Source of the DNA: a bacterium 336/3
GTDB lineage: Bacteria; Bacteroidota; Bacteroidia; Cytophagales; Thermonemataceae
DNA: 64,000 bases
Assembly (NCBI GenBank): GCA_001281695.1
Contig: LJIE01000001.1
Span: forward strand, 1,378,586-1,442,585
Direction: 5' to 3'
This document shows positions 8,492 to 18,219 of the stretch, piece by piece. The notes beneath the pieces are model-generated. The model had not been told where the DNA came from. It searched no databases and saw only the letters and a list, made by a program, of their open reading frames with translations. The translations under genes and the position numbers were made by a program. Every line of letters begins with the position of its first letter. Position 1 is the stretch's first letter.

Positions 8492-9073
8492 ATGAGATTC
8501 AAATTAAGCCCCCAAATCTTTAGAGTAATCCAAATAATTTTTTGTTTTACATTCGTATCAGCATGTCAAGGGAAACAGAAAGACAGCAAATTAGAAAAAA
8601 CAGAAAACACTATTACGAAACCCAAAGTAGATTTGCATACAGCAGTTATTAAAAATGATATAGAATCTGTGAAGCAACACATTGCTTTTGGCTCAGACCT
8701 CAATGAAAAAGAGCCTTTTGGAGGTTCAAGTCCTTTGATAAGTGCTTGTGTTTTTGGGAGAACAGAAATTGCAAAATTACTTATCAATGCTAAAGCAGAC
8801 TTGAATTTACAGAATAATGATGGTTCAACAGCACTCATTGCTGCTGCTTTCTTTTGTCGCCCTGAAATTGTAAAAATGTTATTGGATAAGAATGCAAATA
8901 AAAATATCAAGAATAAATATGGACAAACTGCCTATGATTCTGTAAAAGCTCCTTTTAGTGAAGTAAAACAATTTTACGATATGATAGGTAAAAGTTTAGA
9001 ACCTATGGGTTTAAAACTAGACTATGTTTATATCGAAAAAACCAGACCTCAAATTGCACAAACCTTAAAATAA
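8492..9073 (+). CDS. Ankyrin-repeat lipoprotein
   Basis: 193 residues. The N-terminus ends in a lipobox-like FVSAC with Cys25, so the protein should be lipid-anchored in the cell envelope. After a charged linker there are about three ankyrin repeats (residues ~48-145), with recognisable cores such as SPLISACVFGRTEIAKLLINAKADLNLQ and GSTALIAAAFFCRPEIVKMLLDKNANKN split over two repeats. Ankyrin repeats are protein-protein interaction scaffolds. It is followed after 17 bp by an acyltransferase gene on the same strand, with which it probably shares a transcript. A palindrome-bearing promoter precedes it. Confidence 0.8.
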   Translation: MRFKLSPQIFRVIQIIFCFTFVSACQGKQKDSKLEKTENTITKPKVDLHTAVIKNDIESVKQHIAFGSDLNEKEPFGGSSPLISACVFGRTEIAKLLINAKADLNLQNNDGSTALIAAAFFCRPEIVKMLLDKNANKNIKNKYGQTAYDSVKAPFSEVKQFYDMIGKSLEPMGLKLDYVYIEKTRPQIAQTLK

Positions 9074-9090
9074 CATAAAAAATATAATTT

Positions 9091-10170
9091 ATGTCTCAAA
9101 TACACCAAAGAAGACACGATATAGATTGGCTTAGGGTAATTGCCATAGGATTGCTTTTAGTATATCATACATCTATTGTATTTCAGCCTTGGGGAACAAT
9201 GGTGGGTTTTATGACCAACATTCCATCGTGGGAAACCTTGTGGGTTCCTATGGCAATGCTCAATGTATGGAGGATACCTCTTTTATTTTTTGTGTCAGGA
9301 ATGGGTGTTTATTTTTCAATACAAAACCGAGATTTCAAACAACTACTTACAGAAAGAACCATTCGAATTTTGATACCTTTTGTATTTGGAGTGTTAGTTA
9401 TCGCACCCATATACATATTCCTTTTACAATACTATTATAAAAGAGAGCAAGAATATGTTCCTAATCCTGCCCATTTGTGGTTTTTAGGGAATATTTTTGT
9501 GTATGTAATCATATTATCTCCTTTATTCTTTTACTTAAAAAATAATGAAAGAGCAATCCAATTTGTAAAAAAAGCATTTGTACACCCATTGGGACTATTG
9601 AGTGTGTTTATCTTTTTTATTATAGAAGTTTTAATGGTAAAACCTGCTATCTATGAGCTATACGTAATGACATGGCATGGTTTTTTCTTGGGGCTGATAG
9701 CTTTTTTATTTGGTTTTTGTTTTGCCATGTGTGGAACTTCTTTTTGGGATACACTTGTGAAATGGAAATGGGTATGGATAATTTTGGCAACAGCTTTGTA
9801 CATTTATAGGATTTTTCAACCTTTTATGAAAGTGTCAGATGTACAGTTGGTTATAGAGTCAAATTTATGGATTTATACTGTTTTAGCTTTTAGTTATCAG
9901 TATCTAAACAAACCAAGTAAAAAATTGATTTATTTAAGTGAAGCTGTTTATCCCATGTATATCACTCACATGATTTTTCTTGGAGTAGGTTGTTTGCTGA
10001 TACTGCCACTAAATATGGTAGTTTATTTAAAATTCTTCTTTATTTTATTTTTTACAGTAGCAGGCAGCTTTATAAGTTATGAATTTTTGATAAAAAGATT
10101 GATTGTACTTCGTTTCTTATTTGGTTTAAGCATCAAAAAAGAAATGAGAAAAGAGAAAGTTGTACAATAA
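9091..10170 (+). CDS. Acyltransferase family 3 (AT3) membrane protein
   Basis: 359 residues with about ten hydrophobic helices. The start RRHDIDWLRVIAIGLLLVYH carries the AT3 signature (Asp-Trp-Leu-Arg followed by a helix ending in His), and the LWFLGNIFVYV and VYPMYITHMIFL segments are also typical. The family transfers acyl groups, mainly to sugars of cell-surface polymers, in the inner membrane; the nearest described relatives by pattern are OpgC/MdoC-like proteins. The substrate cannot be told. It is probably co-transcribed with the ankyrin lipoprotein 17 bp upstream. Confidence 0.87.
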   Translation: MSQIHQRRHDIDWLRVIAIGLLLVYHTSIVFQPWGTMVGFMTNIPSWETLWVPMAMLNVWRIPLLFFVSGMGVYFSIQNRDFKQLLTERTIRILIPFVFGVLVIAPIYIFLLQYYYKREQEYVPNPAHLWFLGNIFVYVIILSPLFFYLKNNERAIQFVKKAFVHPLGLLSVFIFFIIEVLMVKPAIYELYVMTWHGFFLGLIAFLFGFCFAMCGTSFWDTLVKWKWVWIILATALYIYRIFQPFMKVSDVQLVIESNLWIYTVLAFSYQYLNKPSKKLIYLSEAVYPMYITHMIFLGVGCLLILPLNMVVYLKFFFILFFTVAGSFISYEFLIKRLIVLRFLFGLSIKKEMRKEKVVQ

Positions 10171-10174
10171 AAGA

Positions 10175-10205
10175 AGAAGGAGATTATGGTAAACAATCTC
10201 CTTCT
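10175..10205. terminator. Hairpin between convergent genes
   Basis: Arms AGAAGGAGATT (10175-10185) and AATCTCCTTCT (10195-10205) are perfect over 11 bases with a 9-base loop. It follows the acyltransferase stop and overlaps the last codons of the convergent lipoprotein gene, so it could serve both transcripts. There is no long T-run on either side, so termination is an inference. Confidence 0.45.
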
Positions 10206-10867
10206 AATAATTGCATTTGAGCGTTAAAAAGTCCAACCCACTTACCTCCAGAAACATTACAATCGGCATCTGCTCCGATATTGGGTGTGAGTCTTCCATC
10301 GCCTTTGTCGTAAGCTTTGGTTGCTCTAAATTGTATATTGCCATTGGCTAAAATACTAATAGGGTTGGGGTTATTATCTTCAGGACGTAAAGTATTGGTT
10401 TTTCCATCATTGAGTTTGCAACCAATAAAAGTGGCAGCCTCTACATTACCATTTTGGGCATTGAGGCGAGCTAAAAAAGTGATTTTAGGTCCACCACCAG
10501 AGCCATAGCTATTTTGAAAACTACTTTGTGTAGCTGTAAGCTCTGTGTTGCCACCTGTACAACTAAAAGCAACCACCAAAGTATTGCCCTCAATGGCTAA
10601 GGCTTCTCCACGAGAATCGTCAGGAGATTTATCATAATATTTAGCCCAAATAGTTTTACCATTTGTTTCTTTAATTACATACGCATCTTGGTTGTTACTA
10701 CTTACTTGGGCATACCCTGTGGTGTAAGTGTCGTTGCCTACTGTAACAATTTTTTCTGATGCTGTATTTCTTTTAATACTTTCAACAGTAAATTGAGGCT
10801 CACTACTATCTTTTTTGCAAGCAAAAAGAGTAGCAAGAGAAAATCCGATGATAAATACTTTATACAT
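10184..10867 (-). CDS. Hypothetical lipoprotein, 227 aa
   Basis: Signal sequence MYKVFIIGFSLATLFAC with lipobox LFAC (Cys17), followed by a Lys/Asp/Ser tether. The mature part contains repeating strand-rich segments (TVGNDTYTTGYAQVSSNNQDAYVIKETNGKTIW and related phrasing), similar in style to beta-propeller SBBP/YncE-like repeats in which a value is reported as 'not written/known', but it is too short for a full propeller. It lies directly downstream of the parC gene on the same strand, with a 61-bp gap. I do not recognise a defined family. Confidence 0.65.
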   Translation of the reverse strand: MYKVFIIGFSLATLFACKKDSSEPQFTVESIKRNTASEKIVTVGNDTYTTGYAQVSSNNQDAYVIKETNGKTIWAKYYDKSPDDSRGEALAIEGNTLVVAFSCTGGNTELTATQSSFQNSYGSGGGPKITFLARLNAQNGNVEAATFIGCKLNDGKTNTLRPEDNNPNPISILANGNIQFRATKAYDKGDGRLTPNIGADADCNVSGGKWVGLFNAQMQLLEGDCLP

Positions 10868-10928
10868 ACAATAAAGGTTTCAGAGCTAATACGATTTAAT
10901 GAGTATTTTTGTTTAAAAAATTATCAAA

Positions 10929-13433
10929 TTACACAAACAAACTCATTTGTGCTTGAGCATCTTCTTTTTCTTTTGCAGGTTCAAAGTTTACAAGTTCCAC
11001 CTCTTTAAAACTTTGAATAGGCATTTTATTACCAATTGCTTTCCAGCCTTTTAACTCTGCCAAAATATCTAAATCATAAACAAACTCACTTAAAAGTTTT
11101 TCATTGGGTTTTTGGTAAGTAACTTTTACCTGAGGTTGTTCATTTGTAGTTACTAAGAGCATTTTAGACTTTTTGTCTTCATTGATAAAAGGAAACATCT
11201 TATCTTGGGTACTTGTTTCTATTTTAAATCTCTTAGCAAAATACTGTTGGTGCTCACCACTGTAATAAATGGCTGAAATCGTTTTTTGAGGGTTAAACTT
11301 CTCTATCAGAGCTATTTGTATAGGCTCAAAACGGCGAATATCATAATTTTTAATTTCGTACTGACCATCTTTGTAAATCAATAAAATCTTATCATCACCC
11401 TCAAAATGCCCTAAAGCAAGTCCTCTGTTTTGAGTATTGAGTTCACCTGTTACAGAATCGTAAGAGATTTTGAGTTTACCAAGTGTAGATACTCCATCAG
11501 AAATTTTTTCTACTTTTTTGATGGGATATTTTGTCAGAATATTTCCCATACTCGACCTGCCTTTGATATCAAGTTCAGCAAAATCGTAATCTAAAACTTT
11601 GTTTTTAGCACTGCAATTGGCTGAAAGTGTGATTCTTAGTTTTTCAGCTTCACCATTTGGATTTGCTGTAAAATATAAAACTTTCGATTTGGGTTCACCT
11701 TTGGTTAAATCGTATTCTTTATCTCTTGTAATACCTCCAATTGGAAAACGTTTGACATAATTTGTTCCTGCCAAACCGTCTCGATAAACCAAATTGTAAG
11801 TCATACGATTGTCATTTTTATCAAAAACCCCCACATGCAAAATTTCTTTGCCTACAAAAGTCTTTTCAGAAATTTTGGTAACCAAAAACTTTCCATCAGC
11901 CCTGAAAACGATAATATCGTCAATATCAGAGCAATCACAAACAAATTCGTCTTTTTTCAAGCCATAACCAATAAAACCATCAGCTTTATTGACATAAAGT
12001 TTTGTATTGTTTGCTACTACTTGTGTTGCTTGGATAGCCGAGAAAGTTGAAATAACAGTTTTACGTTCTCTACCTTTTCCATATTTCTTGAGTAAATTCT
12101 TGAAATAAGCAATGGCATAATTGGTAAGATTATTCAGATTGTTTTCAGTTTCATCCAAATCCGTTCTGAAAGCAATCATTTGTTCATCTGCTTTTTTCGC
12201 ATCAAATTTAGAAATACGTTTGATTTTAATTTCTGTGAGGCGTACAAGATCATCTTCAGTCAATTCTCTATAAAATTGAGATTTGTAAGGCTCTAAACCT
12301 GAGCTAATGGTCTGTAAGACAGCTTCCCAAGTTTCGGATTCTTCAATTCTTCTATAAATCTTATTTTCAATAAAAATCTTTTCTAAGGAAGCATATAGAA
12401 TTTTTTCTAATAAATCAGCTTTCTGTATTTCAAGTTCTTGGCGTAATAAATCTTTGGTATGCTCTGTGGAAACCTTTAAAATTTCATCAACAGTTGTAAA
12501 TATGGGCTTATTATTGACAATTACACAAGCATTGGGTGAGATGGAAACCTCACAATCTGTAAAAGCATACAAAGCATCAATGGTTACTTCTGGAGATATA
12601 CCATTTTGCAGATTGACTAAAATCTCAACATCTTTGGCTGTATTATCTACAATATTTTTAATCTTGATTTTTCCTTGTTCTACAGCTTTCAGAACCGAAT
12701 CTATAAGTGCTGTAGTAGTGGTAGAAAAAGGGATTTCTCTGATAGCAAGAGTTTTATTATCTAATTTTTCTATTTTAGCTCTTACTTTCACTTTTCCACC
12801 TCGTAAGCCCGCACGATAATCACTGATATCCATAATGCCACCCATTGCAAAATCAGGGAAGATTTGAGGTGTTTTACCTTTTAAGATATCAATGGAAGCT
12901 TCTATCAACTCACAAAAATTATGAGGTAAAATTTTAGTAGAAAGTCCTACTGCAATACCCTCTACACCTTGTGCAATCAATAAAGGGAACTTCATTGGTA
13001 AAGCTATAGGTTCTTTCTTTCTTCCATCATAAGAAAGTTGCCACTCTGTAGTATTGGGATTGAAGGCTACTTCAAGAGCAAATTTGGTCAGGCGAGCCTC
13101 AATATAACGAGATGCAGCAGCACTATCACCTGTACGTACATCACCCCAATTCCCTTGAGTATCAATGAGTAAATCCTTTTGTCCTAAGCCTACCATTGCT
13201 TCAGTAATAGCAGCATCTCCATGTGGATGATACTGCATGGCTTGCCCAATAATATTGGCTACTTTGTTGTATCTTCCATCATCTATCTGTTTCATAGAGT
13301 GCAAGATACGTCTTTGTACAGGTTTCAAACCATCATCTATGGCTGGAATAGCTCTTTCCAAAATAACATAAGATGCATAATCCAAAAACCAGTTTTCAAA
13401 AAGTCCATTTACAGGTATAAGCTCTTTACTCAT
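10929..13433 (-). CDS. parC: DNA topoisomerase IV subunit A (ParC; GyrA/ParC family)
   Basis: 834 residues. The breakage-reunion domain starts almost at the N-terminus (LERAIPAIDDGLKPVQRRILHSM), with the active-site Tyr110 in SAAASRYIEARLT. The HPHGD segment is at 69-73; the position corresponding to E. coli GyrA Ser83 is Ala74 and that of Asp87 is Glu78. The C-terminal part is a beta-pinwheel-like DNA-wrapping region without a clear GyrA box. This architecture is the ParC type found in Bacteroidota, which with ParE decatenates daughter chromosomes. parE is not in the window. GyrA is the alternative, but the start and short pinwheel favour ParC. Confidence 0.88.
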   Translation of the reverse strand: MSKELIPVNGLFENWFLDYASYVILERAIPAIDDGLKPVQRRILHSMKQIDDGRYNKVANIIGQAMQYHPHGDAAITEAMVGLGQKDLLIDTQGNWGDVRTGDSAAASRYIEARLTKFALEVAFNPNTTEWQLSYDGRKKEPIALPMKFPLLIAQGVEGIAVGLSTKILPHNFCELIEASIDILKGKTPQIFPDFAMGGIMDISDYRAGLRGGKVKVRAKIEKLDNKTLAIREIPFSTTTTALIDSVLKAVEQGKIKIKNIVDNTAKDVEILVNLQNGISPEVTIDALYAFTDCEVSISPNACVIVNNKPIFTTVDEILKVSTEHTKDLLRQELEIQKADLLEKILYASLEKIFIENKIYRRIEESETWEAVLQTISSGLEPYKSQFYRELTEDDLVRLTEIKIKRISKFDAKKADEQMIAFRTDLDETENNLNNLTNYAIAYFKNLLKKYGKGRERKTVISTFSAIQATQVVANNTKLYVNKADGFIGYGLKKDEFVCDCSDIDDIIVFRADGKFLVTKISEKTFVGKEILHVGVFDKNDNRMTYNLVYRDGLAGTNYVKRFPIGGITRDKEYDLTKGEPKSKVLYFTANPNGEAEKLRITLSANCSAKNKVLDYDFAELDIKGRSSMGNILTKYPIKKVEKISDGVSTLGKLKISYDSVTGELNTQNRGLALGHFEGDDKILLIYKDGQYEIKNYDIRRFEPIQIALIEKFNPQKTISAIYYSGEHQQYFAKRFKIETSTQDKMFPFINEDKKSKMLLVTTNEQPQVKVTYQKPNEKLLSEFVYDLDILAELKGWKAIGNKMPIQSFKEVELVNFEPAKEKEDAQAQMSLFV

Positions 13434-13735
13434 AATATATATAATGTATTAAATTTCAGGGAATTAATTATGTTTCATAGCTCTGATGAGAGAGCTTAGA
13501 GAGTGCAAAGATATAAAAAACAGTCCGTAAAAATGAGGTGGTAGGGAAAAGAAAATATTTTCTTAACAACATGAAGGCTTCGAATAAATTACTAAAAGAT
13601 TTACTTATATTTGATAATCAGTGTTTTGTTTGAGATTGTTGGATTATGATATGTTTATATGTTATGTGTGTAAGGCAACATTATTTTTATAATTACAACA
13701 TTTTCTGATAAAAAGTATTTTAAATAATTTTCAAA
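13434..13735. other. Divergent intergenic region between parC and the TPR kinase
   Basis: About 300 bp without a supported gene. It must hold the promoter of parC (leftward) and of the kinase gene (rightward). A TATATTTG box at 13606-13613 fits a -7 element for the kinase with a leader of ~115 bases, but no convincing TTG lies at the right distance. No RNA gene or repeat is seen. Confidence 0.4.
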
Positions 13736-15838
13736 ATGAATCAAAAGTGCTTATTAATTTACCTTTTCGTTTGTTGCATTACCTTTGTTAATGCTCAAAA
13801 TACCAAATTAGATTCACTTTTAGATGTTTTAAAAACATCTAAAGAAGACACCAATCAAGTGAAGGTGCTTTATCGTATTTCAGATATTTTTAGAGGCAAA
13901 TCTCAAAACGAAAGAGCTCTTGAATACACCAAAAAATCATTAGAGCTTTCTAAAAAGCTTCGTTTTGAAAAATTTGAGGCTAATAATTATGGGATTTTGG
14001 GTATTATTTATACAAATTTAGGGAATTATCAAGAAGCATTAACATACCACAAAAAAAGTCTGTTCATCAAAGCAAAAATCACAGACAAACAAGGTGTTGG
14101 TAATTCTTACAATAACATAGGTGATGTGTATTATCAATTGGGAAATTATGCAGAAGCACTAGTTTATCATTTTAAAGCCTTAAAAATAAGGGAAGAATTA
14201 GGTAATAAAATAAGCATTGCTAACTCATATAATAATATTGGTAGCACTTATAATCTCCAAAAAAACTATGAAGAAAGCCTAAAATATCATTTTTTGAGTT
14301 TAAAAATAATGGAAGAACTCAAAGAAAAAGCAAGTATTGCAAGGTCTTATAACAATATTGCCATCAATTATAATGCACTCAAAAAACACCAAGAAGCACT
14401 TATTTATCAACAAAAAGCCATTTTATTGCAAGAAGAAACAAATAATAAAAAAGGACGTGGTATTACATTAGGCAACATAGGAAGTACTTATCATTATTTA
14501 GAAAACTATGAAAAAGCGAATGAATATTATGAGAAAAGCTTAAAACTACGTGAAGAAATCAAAGATAAATATGGCATAGCAGTAATGTGGCGTAATATTG
14601 CAAATGTTTGTATAAAACAAAAAAAATACAAAGAAGCAAAAGCGTATTTGGATAAAAGTATGGTTTTTAGCAAAGAGATGAATAGTTTAGAAGACTTTAA
14701 ACATACCTATTTTATATATTCTACACTTTATAAAGAAGAAAGTAATTATGAAGCATCTTTGGATAATTATAAAAAGTATATTGTGTATAGAGATAGTATT
14801 TTTAATGTAGAAAACGACAAAAAAAGTATGAAGGCACAAATTCAATATGAATTTGAAAAGCAACAAGCCATCACAGAGGCTCAATACGAAAAACAACAAG
14901 CTATCAAACAAGCAGAATTTGAAAAACAAAATATATTAAATCACTCAAAATTAGAGCAACAGCAATATATTTTAGAAAAGCAACAACAATCATATTTGAT
15001 TTTGGAACAGGCAGATAAATTGAAATCTTTAAATCTTACAAAATCCAACTTAGAGCTTAAACAAAGTCAGACCGAAAAAGAAAAAATGCAATTATCTGCT
15101 AAAAAAGATGCTGAACAAAGCAGACTTATCATTATTTTTGTAAGTAGTATAGCCTTTTTGATGTTTCTTATTCTATTTGTGATTATACAAAGTTTAATTA
15201 CAAACAAAAAGAAGAATGCAATCATTGCCCAAAATCTTATTGAAAAAGAAACATTATTAAAAGAAATACACCACAGAGTTAAAAATAACTTACAAATTAT
15301 TTCCAGCTTATTAAATTTACAAAGTCGTTATATTGATGATTCCAAAGCTATTGAAGCTATCAATGAAAGTAAAGAAAGAATAAATGCTATATCTTTATTG
15401 CATAAAGAAATTTATCAAACTGAAGCATTGAGTATTGTAAATGCAAATACTTACTTTACTAATCTTTCTAAAAACCTTCAAAATACATTTGATTCTGATA
15501 ATTCTCGTCAACTTATTTTAAAAATTGAAGAACTATATTTAGATATTGATGTTCTAATTCCACTTGGTTTGATAGCCAATGAATTGGTAACAAACGCTTT
15601 TAAATATGGTATAAATCATAACAATAGTATCATCGAATTTATGCTTGAAACAATAGATAATCAAGTTTCTCTAACCATAAAAGATAATGGACAGGGATTT
15701 CCCAATAATTTTGAACCATCAAAACAAAATTCTCTTGGAGTAAAACTAATATCATTGTTTGCAAAAAAACTAAATGCAAGTGTTGAATACTTTAATAATA
15801 GTGGTGCTTGTGTACAATTGAAGTTTATAAAAATATGA
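13736..15838 (+). CDS. TPR-repeat sensor histidine kinase (HisKA_2 type)
   Basis: 700 residues. Signal peptide-like start ending in FVNAQ; then about seven tetratricopeptide repeats (~residues 45-345, recurring SYNNIGxxYxxLxNYxEAL); a long coiled coil (360-460) with the repeated unit EKQQAI; a single membrane helix (464-487); then the HisKA_2 dimerisation segment [11 protein letters not shown] (510-520, phosphoacceptor His512/His513); and an HATPase_c domain with N-box [12 protein letters not shown] (614-625) and G-box DNGQGF (650-655). The TPRs are thus outside the cytoplasm and the kinase inside. Its stop overlaps the start of the response regulator as ATGA, so the two form a two-component pair. 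The signal sensed is unknown. Confidence 0.93.
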   Translation: MNQKCLLIYLFVCCITFVNAQNTKLDSLLDVLKTSKEDTNQVKVLYRISDIFRGKSQNERALEYTKKSLELSKKLRFEKFEANNYGILGIIYTNLGNYQEALTYHKKSLFIKAKITDKQGVGNSYNNIGDVYYQLGNYAEALVYHFKALKIREELGNKISIANSYNNIGSTYNLQKNYEESLKYHFLSLKIMEELKEKASIARSYNNIAINYNALKKHQEALIYQQKAILLQEETNNKKGRGITLGNIGSTYHYLENYEKANEYYEKSLKLREEIKDKYGIAVMWRNIANVCIKQKKYKEAKAYLDKSMVFSKEMNSLEDFKHTYFIYSTLYKEESNYEASLDNYKKYIVYRDSIFNVENDKKSMKAQIQYEFEKQQAITEAQYEKQQAIKQAEFEKQNILNHSKLEQQQYILEKQQQSYLILEQADKLKSLNLTKSNLELKQSQTEKEKMQLSAKKDAEQSRLIIIFVSSIAFLMFLILFVIIQSLITNKKKNAIIAQNLIEKETLLKEIHHRVKNNLQIISSLLNLQSRYIDDSKAIEAINESKERINAISLLHKEIYQTEALSIVNANTYFTNLSKNLQNTFDSDNSRQLILKIEELYLDIDVLIPLGLIANELVTNAFKYGINHNNSIIEFMLETIDNQVSLTIKDNGQGFPNNFEPSKQNSLGVKLISLFAKKLNASVEYFNNSGACVQLKFIKI

Positions 15839-16452
15839 AAATAATAAAAATATTAATTGTAGAAGATGAACCCTTAATTGCAGAAGATATATCGTATTAT
15901 CTTTCATTAGCAGAATACACTGATACATCAGTAGCTCATACTTATTTAGAGGCTGTTGATTCCTTAAATAATCATGATTTTGATTTTGTTTTCTTAGATT
16001 ATAATTTAGGAACTTCAAAAACTGGGGTAGATTTAGCAAGAGAAATCAATCTTAATTTTCATCTACCTTTTGCATTTATTACTTCTTATGCTGATAAAGA
16101 TTCTATTCAGCAGATTAAAGTTTTGCATCCTGTGGGCTATATTGTAAAACCTTTTAATGGAAAAGATATTGTGGCTGTTTTAGAGCTTGGTTTGGAGCTT
16201 TTTTATACATACATGGACAATCAAACTTCCTTTGATTTTAAAAAACTAAGTAAATTTTCTCATACTGAACTTACCTCTCAAGAAAAGAATATTATACTAA
16301 AACTTATAGAAGGAAAAAGAAATCAAAATATTGCAGATGAACTCTTTGTATCTGTTAATACTATAAAAACCCACCTGAAAAATATCTTTTTAAAATTAGA
16401 AGTAGGTTCACGTATGGAGGCTATGACCCTCTTTAGTAGATGTAAAATTTAA
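15835..16452 (+). CDS. LuxR/NarL-type response regulator
   Basis: 205 residues from the ATG that overlaps the kinase stop. The receiver domain (1-~120) has the acidic pair Glu10-Asp11, phosphoacceptor Asp55 in FVFLDYN and the conserved Lys in GYIVKPFN. The C-terminal LuxR-type helix-turn-helix is [39 protein letters not shown], split here only in description. It should bind DNA once phosphorylated by the neighbouring kinase. An upstream start at 15808 would add nine residues inside the kinase and is less likely. No target site was identified. Confidence 0.93.
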   Translation: MKIIKILIVEDEPLIAEDISYYLSLAEYTDTSVAHTYLEAVDSLNNHDFDFVFLDYNLGTSKTGVDLAREINLNFHLPFAFITSYADKDSIQQIKVLHPVGYIVKPFNGKDIVAVLELGLELFYTYMDNQTSFDFKKLSKFSHTELTSQEKNIILKLIEGKRNQNIADELFVSVNTIKTHLKNIFLKLEVGSRMEAMTLFSRCKI

Positions 16453-16527
16453 AATCACTCTAAAGGGTGATAAAGATGCTGTATAGAGTGTTTAGTTTTG
16501 TATTAAAACGAAAACCTCATAAATATT

Positions 16528-17703
16528 ATGAAAAGAAGTATTTATTTCAGCATTTTCCTTGTCTTAATAACATCGAAAATATACGCACAAGATTGGCAAA
16601 CCTACGACTTTTCGGCGGATGGAGTTGGAGCTAAAGTGAATTTTCCTGCTCCACCCACCAAAACTGTGGCTCAAAACGGAAATGTAACCAATTATACTTA
16701 TAGAAGTACTGTAGGTACAGATGTTTATATGCTTGTGGCAAGTACTTCTACGGGAGTTTTTCCGAAAGGAAATGCAAAACAATCTTTTGAAAATTCTTCT
16801 AAAAATCTGAAAAAAATACAAAAACAAGAAGCCTTTTCTTATCAGAAGTATGAGGCTTACAAAGCTCAAGCAGAAATGAACAATGGTAATTTTATGAACG
16901 CTCAGTATGTAGCTCATTCAAAGATAAATATCCAAATGTTGATTATTTCAAAGACAAATACTTTTGCCAATAGTGATAAGTTTTTTGGTAGTTTATTGAT
17001 TACAGCTTTACCTGCTGATGAAACAGGTGTAAAAGCCTCTTATGCAGTGGGTGATAGAGTAGAAGTTTTCTATAAAGACCCAGTACGTGGCGACTCTTGG
17101 CTTCCTGCTATTATTCTTAAAGTACAAACGGACGGAAAATATTTTGTGAATTATGATGCTTATGCAGAAACGTATGATGAAGCTGTAGAAGCCAAAAATG
17201 TACGCCCTATGAATCTAAATATCCAAGGGAAAGTTCAATATGTTCCAGCTAAAAGAGGACAAGTATTATCTGTAAATGGTAATCTTTCAAAAGGTAGTAT
17301 TATGGAAGACTTGGAGTGGGCAGAAAGTAGTGCCAATGCGTGTTGGGTGGGTATCAGAAATGTAGAATTTCAAGGTAATCATGTTTTTTATTGGTTTGAT
17401 TTGCCCAAAAAGTCAACTGTAAAAATCACAGTTGTGCCCAAAGGAAACAAGCCAAGAGTAAATGTATATGGTTTTATAAGTTTTGATTTCAAATTTATTC
17501 CTCCCGATTTACCTCGCTGTATCAGTTGTGAAGCAGGTTTTCAGCAATGGGTTGCTAACAATCCTCCAGATTTTACCAAAAGTGCAGGAGAACAGAGCAT
17601 TGAATTTAATGCAATTAGCTCAAGAATGAAAGTTTTTGTAGGTGTGGCAGGTGCAAAAGGCTTCACATCAGGAGATTACGAATTAAAAATTGAAATAAAA
17701 TAA
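16528..17703 (+). CDS. Secreted protein with Tudor/Agenet-like module
   Basis: 391 residues with a signal peptide ending in KIYAQ. Three parts: residues 21-165 form a domain shared with the next gene (both begin W-Q-[ST]-Y-[DN]-F-S-x-D-G, then FPxxPTK); residues 172-228 (YAVGDRVEVFYKDP, WLPAIILKVQ, KYFVNYDAYAETYDEAV) look like a Tudor/Agenet SH3-type barrel; and the last ~150 residues are a beta-rich domain with a CISC pair. Tudor/Agenet folds are known mainly as intracellular methyl-ligand or nucleic-acid readers, so an exported copy is odd. It opens a long same-strand run of genes that contains a pLGIC. Function unknown. Confidence 0.75.
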   Translation: MKRSIYFSIFLVLITSKIYAQDWQTYDFSADGVGAKVNFPAPPTKTVAQNGNVTNYTYRSTVGTDVYMLVASTSTGVFPKGNAKQSFENSSKNLKKIQKQEAFSYQKYEAYKAQAEMNNGNFMNAQYVAHSKINIQMLIISKTNTFANSDKFFGSLLITALPADETGVKASYAVGDRVEVFYKDPVRGDSWLPAIILKVQTDGKYFVNYDAYAETYDEAVEAKNVRPMNLNIQGKVQYVPAKRGQVLSVNGNLSKGSIMEDLEWAESSANACWVGIRNVEFQGNHVFYWFDLPKKSTVKITVVPKGNKPRVNVYGFISFDFKFIPPDLPRCISCEAGFQQWVANNPPDFTKSAGEQSIEFNAISSRMKVFVGVAGAKGFTSGDYELKIEIK

Positions 17704-17722
17704 TGTCTAAAGCTCTAAAAAT

Positions 17723-18208
17723 ATGAAAAATAAAATATTGATTATCAGTGTATTGTTTTTGTTTGTGGCAACGATGAATGTGTTTTCTCAAACATGGCAG
17801 AGTTACAATTTTTCGACAGATGGATTGCCTTTGTCAATCAGTTTCCCCAAACAACCCACCAAGAAAATAACAGAGAAAACAACAAAAAACTACAATTACA
17901 CAAGTGTTCAAGATGGTGTTATTTATGTAGCACAAGCAACACAAGCTAAGAAAAATCTACCTTTTAGTGTAGTAGAAAAATCTCTAACAAAAATTACAAC
18001 TAAGGCAAAAGAAGTTCAGAGTCAAGGAGATTATACCCTTAATGGTTACAAAGGCAAACAAGCTCGTTATCAAACACCTAAAGGAGTTTATACAGAACTT
18101 CGTTTGGTAGTGGTGGATAATGTAGTGTATCAGTTAATGGTGCTTTCTGAAACAGCATATCCACAAAATGCAGAAGAATTTTTCAAAACAGCAAATTTTG
18201 GAAAATAA
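17723..18208 (+). CDS. Secreted hypothetical protein, paralogue of the N-terminal domain of the preceding gene
   Basis: 161 residues with a signal peptide ending in VFSQ. The mature sequence starts TWQSYNFSTDGLPLSISFPKQPTK, matching the first domain of the upstream protein in order and spacing, then continues with a similar alternating strand pattern (YVAQATQAKK, GYKGKQARYQTP, LVVVDNVVYQLMVLSE). It lacks the Tudor-like and C-terminal modules. The gap to the upstream gene is 19 bp, so a shared transcript is likely. I read it as a domain duplication; the function is unknown. Confidence 0.75.
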   Translation: MKNKILIISVLFLFVATMNVFSQTWQSYNFSTDGLPLSISFPKQPTKKITEKTTKNYNYTSVQDGVIYVAQATQAKKNLPFSVVEKSLTKITTKAKEVQSQGDYTLNGYKGKQARYQTPKGVYTELRLVVVDNVVYQLMVLSETAYPQNAEEFFKTANFGK

Positions 18209-18219
18209 ATTATAACGAT

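Noticed and set aside
10929-13433. DNA gyrase subunit A instead of ParC
   Set aside because: The breakage-reunion domain begins almost at the N-terminus and no clear GyrA box was found in the C-terminal domain, which favours the Bacteroidota ParC type; gyrase is not wholly excluded.
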